Shown: positions 62,375-64,000 of the stretch, in pieces
Position numbering within the stretch: position 1 is the stretch's first letter
How the letters are laid out: each line of letters begins with the position of its first letter
Origin: Zoogloeaceae bacterium
Lineage (GTDB): Bacteria > Pseudomonadota > Gammaproteobacteria > Burkholderiales > Rhodocyclaceae
Reading direction: 5' to 3'
DNA length: 64,000 nucleotides
Assembly: GCA_024235635.1 (NCBI GenBank)
Contig: JACKMA010000001.1
Span: 372,001-436,000 of the forward strand
Program-made: the position numbers and the translations under genes
Notes under the pieces: generated by a model
What the model saw: the letters and a program-made list of their open reading frames with translations, nothing else
The model's database searches: none
What the model was told of the DNA's origin: nothing

Positions 62375-63117
62375 TCTGGCGCACCCTGCTGTTTGCGGCC
62401 GCACTGGGCGCGCTGGTGCTGTGGCGGATGCCGGCCACCGTGCTCGACCGCGCCGTCGCCGACGCCACCGACGGACGCCTGCGACTGCTCGACGCCCACG
62501 GAACGGTATGGGCGGGCGGCGGCACCTTCGCCAGCCTGAGCGGCGACGGCCGCGCCGCGCAGCCCTGGCTGCAGGGCCGCTGGCGCACCGAGTTCGGCGC
62601 GCTGGCGACCGGCCGCCTGGGCTGGCGCCTGGACGAGCGCGGCGAAACGGTGCTGCACCTGCGCCTGCTGCCGGGCGGCGTCGAGATCGTCCGCGCGGAT
62701 CTGGACGCGCCGCTCGGCGCCCTGCTGGACTCGATCCCCCATCCGCTGGCCCGGGCCGGCTGGCGCGGCGCCGCCCGCCTCGACACGCCGGGCATCCGTT
62801 GCGACTGGCGTGGCGCCTGCAACGGCCCGGCGCGACTGCAGTGGCGCGATGCCGGCGTCGATCTGGTGCCCGGCCGTCTCTTCGGTGACTACGAATTGAG
62901 TGCGACCGCCCGCGGCAAAAGCGGCGCACTGGATTTGCGCACCCTGTCCGGGGCGCTCAGGATCGACGGCCGGGGCGGCTGGACCGAACACGGGCGGATC
63001 TTCTTCGACGGCCGCGTCGAAGGTCCGGCCGAGATCGTCGGGCGCCTGCCCAACGTCATGGATGGCATCGCTTACCCGACCGACTCGCCGACCGTCGCCG
63101 AGATTCGACTTCGCTGA
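62371..63117 (+). CDS. gspN: Type II secretion protein GspN
   Basis: A 248-residue protein with an N-terminal membrane helix (WRTLLFAAALGALVLWRM) and a beta-rich periplasmic domain (LLDAHGTVWAGGGTF, GRWRTEFGAL, TLSGALRIDGRGGW) typical of GspN. GspN is missing from some type II systems and its role is not settled. It starts in the gspM stop codon and is the last gsp gene here. The prepilin peptidase GspO is not in the window. Confidence 0.9.
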   Translation: MIWRTLLFAAALGALVLWRMPATVLDRAVADATDGRLRLLDAHGTVWAGGGTFASLSGDGRAAQPWLQGRWRTEFGALATGRLGWRLDERGETVLHLRLLPGGVEIVRADLDAPLGALLDSIPHPLARAGWRGAARLDTPGIRCDWRGACNGPARLQWRDAGVDLVPGRLFGDYELSATARGKSGALDLRTLSGALRIDGRGGWTEHGRIFFDGRVEGPAEIVGRLPNVMDGIAYPTDSPTVAEIRLR

Positions 63118-63173
63118 ACCGGGTCCGGCCTGTCCGGTCGACCAAGCGGCAATCATCACCAGGAGGACAATCG

Positions 63174-63527
63174 ATGGGCTGGTTTTCCAAGCAGGACAAG
63201 GGCTTCTTTCTCGCCACCGTGATTCCGTCACCGGAACATGCGCGCATCGAGCGATACCTCGGCGTCGTGCACGGCGAGGCCATCATCGGCGCCAACATCT
63301 TTCGCGACCTGTTCTCGTCCGTGCGCGACGTCGTCGGCGGCCGCGCCGGCGGCTACGAGCGAGCCTTGTCCGGTGCGCGCGACGCCGCCGTCGAAGACAT
63401 GATCGAAGCCGCTCGTGAACTCGGCGCAGACAGCGTGATCGGCATCGACTTCGACTACGAGGTGCTGGGCGAGAGCAACGGCATGATGATGGTCGCGGTC
63501 AGCGGGACGGCCGTGAAGCTGGGCTGA
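63174..63527 (+). CDS. YbjQ/UPF0145 family protein
   Basis: A 117-residue cytosolic protein of the YbjQ (heavy-metal-binding-like) family. Family marks are VVHGEAIIGANIFRDLFSSVRD, VGGRAGGYE, AARELGADSVIGIDFDYEVLG and MMMVAVSGTAV. Family members form pentamers or decamers; the biochemical role is not known. AGGAGG precedes the ATG. It is 56 bp after gspN on the same strand but not obviously part of the secretion machinery. Confidence 0.88.
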   Translation: MGWFSKQDKGFFLATVIPSPEHARIERYLGVVHGEAIIGANIFRDLFSSVRDVVGGRAGGYERALSGARDAAVEDMIEAARELGADSVIGIDFDYEVLGESNGMMMVAVSGTAVKLG

Positions 63528-63548
63528 ATGCGCCGCGCCCGGCGCATT
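63527..63548. terminator. Possible hairpin terminator between convergent genes
   Basis: AATGCGCC (63527-63534) pairs perfectly with GGCGCATT (63541-63548) across six bases, directly at the stop codon of the YbjQ-family gene. It lies between convergent genes. No T-tract follows on either strand, so it is a weak terminator call. Confidence 0.35.
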
Positions 63549-63599
63549 CCGTCCTCCGCGGGTCCGGACACGACATCTGCCGGACCGGGTCCTTGACCC

Positions 63600-64000
63600 T
63601 CAGCGGATCAGTGTCGAGCGCTCTGCAACGATGACCCAGCCGCTCTCGCCGCGCGCCCATTCGAGCGTCTTCAAAGACCGGTCGCGATAGTTGGACGATT
63701 GGTAGCCCTGCTCGAAGCGCGTCGTCGCCTGGTCGCCCTGGACGTCGATCTCGAGCTTGTCCACGATCACCTCGATCCGCCCCGGCTTGCCCAGGCGCTT
63801 GGCGCGCAAGGACTTCCAGGCCGACAGGCTGGAGCCGTCGCCGGGGTCGAAGGCATCGCCGTAGGCGCCGAGATAGGTATCGAGATCCTTGCCCTGCCAG
63901 GCGGCACGCCAGCGCTCGAGCCGGTCCCGCAGGTTCGCGCGCCGGGTTTCGAGCGTCGGCACGGCAGCCGGCTGCGGCGCGAGCGCCACCGGCGCCTTGG
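63600..64000 (-). CDS. C-terminal Cds6/NTF2-like domain protein (partial at window edge)
   Basis: The frame stays open to the window edge, so only the last 132 or so residues are present. They match the Cds6-type C-terminal domain often found behind L,D-transpeptidase catalytic domains: LERWRAAWQGKDLDTYLGAYG, FDPGDGSSLSAWKSLRAKRLGKP, IEVIVDKLEIDVQGD and ARGESGWVIVAERS. An L,D-transpeptidase or a secreted tetratricopeptide protein with this tail would fit; the catalytic part lies outside the window. It is convergent with the YbjQ-family gene. Confidence 0.7.
   Translation of the reverse strand, partial: KAPVALAPQPAAVPTLETRRANLRDRLERWRAAWQGKDLDTYLGAYGDAFDPGDGSSLSAWKSLRAKRLGKPGRIEVIVDKLEIDVQGDQATTRFEQGYQSSNYRDRSLKTLEWARGESGWVIVAERSTLIR

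Overview
The window is 64 kb of high-GC chromosome from a heterotrophic proteobacterium, most likely a beta- or gammaproteobacterium. Supporting signs are a complete gspC-to-gspN type II secretion operon, a sigma32-type promoter in front of clpB, a phasin gene (polyhydroxyalkanoate granules), a periplasmic LigE-type ATP-dependent DNA ligase, ornithine-lipid acyltransferases and molybdopterin synthase genes. Genes are densely packed, with many ATGA/GTGA start-stop overlaps. No rRNA, tRNA, CRISPR array, phage, transposase or integrase gene was seen. The taxon is inferred, not proven.

Layout. 1-7.9 kb: the 3' part of putA, then a five-gene branched-chain amino acid ABC importer (substrate-binding protein, livH, livM, livG, livF) and an EamA exporter. 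7.9-11.25 kb: an accessory island of lower GC with five small unrecognised genes. It is bounded by 39-bp inverted repeats, contains attC-like sites and is surrounded by degenerate GC-rich repeats. 11.25-12.75 kb: an M20 amidohydrolase with a small membrane partner. 13.0-19.9 kb: transglutaminase-DUF2126, circularly permuted ATP-grasp/alpha-E, and a second transglutaminase, a known but enzymatically uncharacterised peptide-ligase-like set. 19.9-28.8 kb: LigE, a histone-deacetylase-like amidohydrolase, a binding-protein/PAS/GGDEF/EAL protein, a GNAT, a Cache chemoreceptor and a repeat-containing DUF5666 lipoprotein. 28.9-34.4 kb: NAD(P)HX repair enzyme (NnrE-NnrD), a four-CBS PAS histidine kinase and an EamA transporter. 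34.4-37.8 kb: clpB and a phasin, divergent, with a clear heat-shock promoter and a TGCA palindrome between them.

38.1-45.1 kb: a glycerophosphodiesterase, a degenerate PhnL-like ABC ATPase, a stand-alone cyclic-nucleotide-fold protein, an M14-like zinc hydrolase coupled to an alpha/beta hydrolase and a small helical protein, then OlsB- and OlsA-like acyltransferases. 45.1-47.0 kb: moeA-moaD-moaE. 47.1-49.9 kb: a sensor kinase and a response regulator carrying a second, degenerate receiver. 50.1-52.1 kb: a DinG/YoaA-type iron-sulphur helicase. 52.4-63.1 kb: gspC-D-E-F-G-H-I-J-K-L-M-N. 63.2-64 kb: a YbjQ-family protein and the 3' end of a gene with a Cds6-type domain.

The most unusual parts are the inverted-repeat-bounded cassette-like island (8.2-10.8 kb), the PhnL-like protein that has lost its nucleotide-handling residues, the coupling of a metabolite-repair enzyme to a CBS-domain kinase, and several well-formed palindromes in promoters. 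Everything here was read by eye from sequence; no database search or folding program was run.
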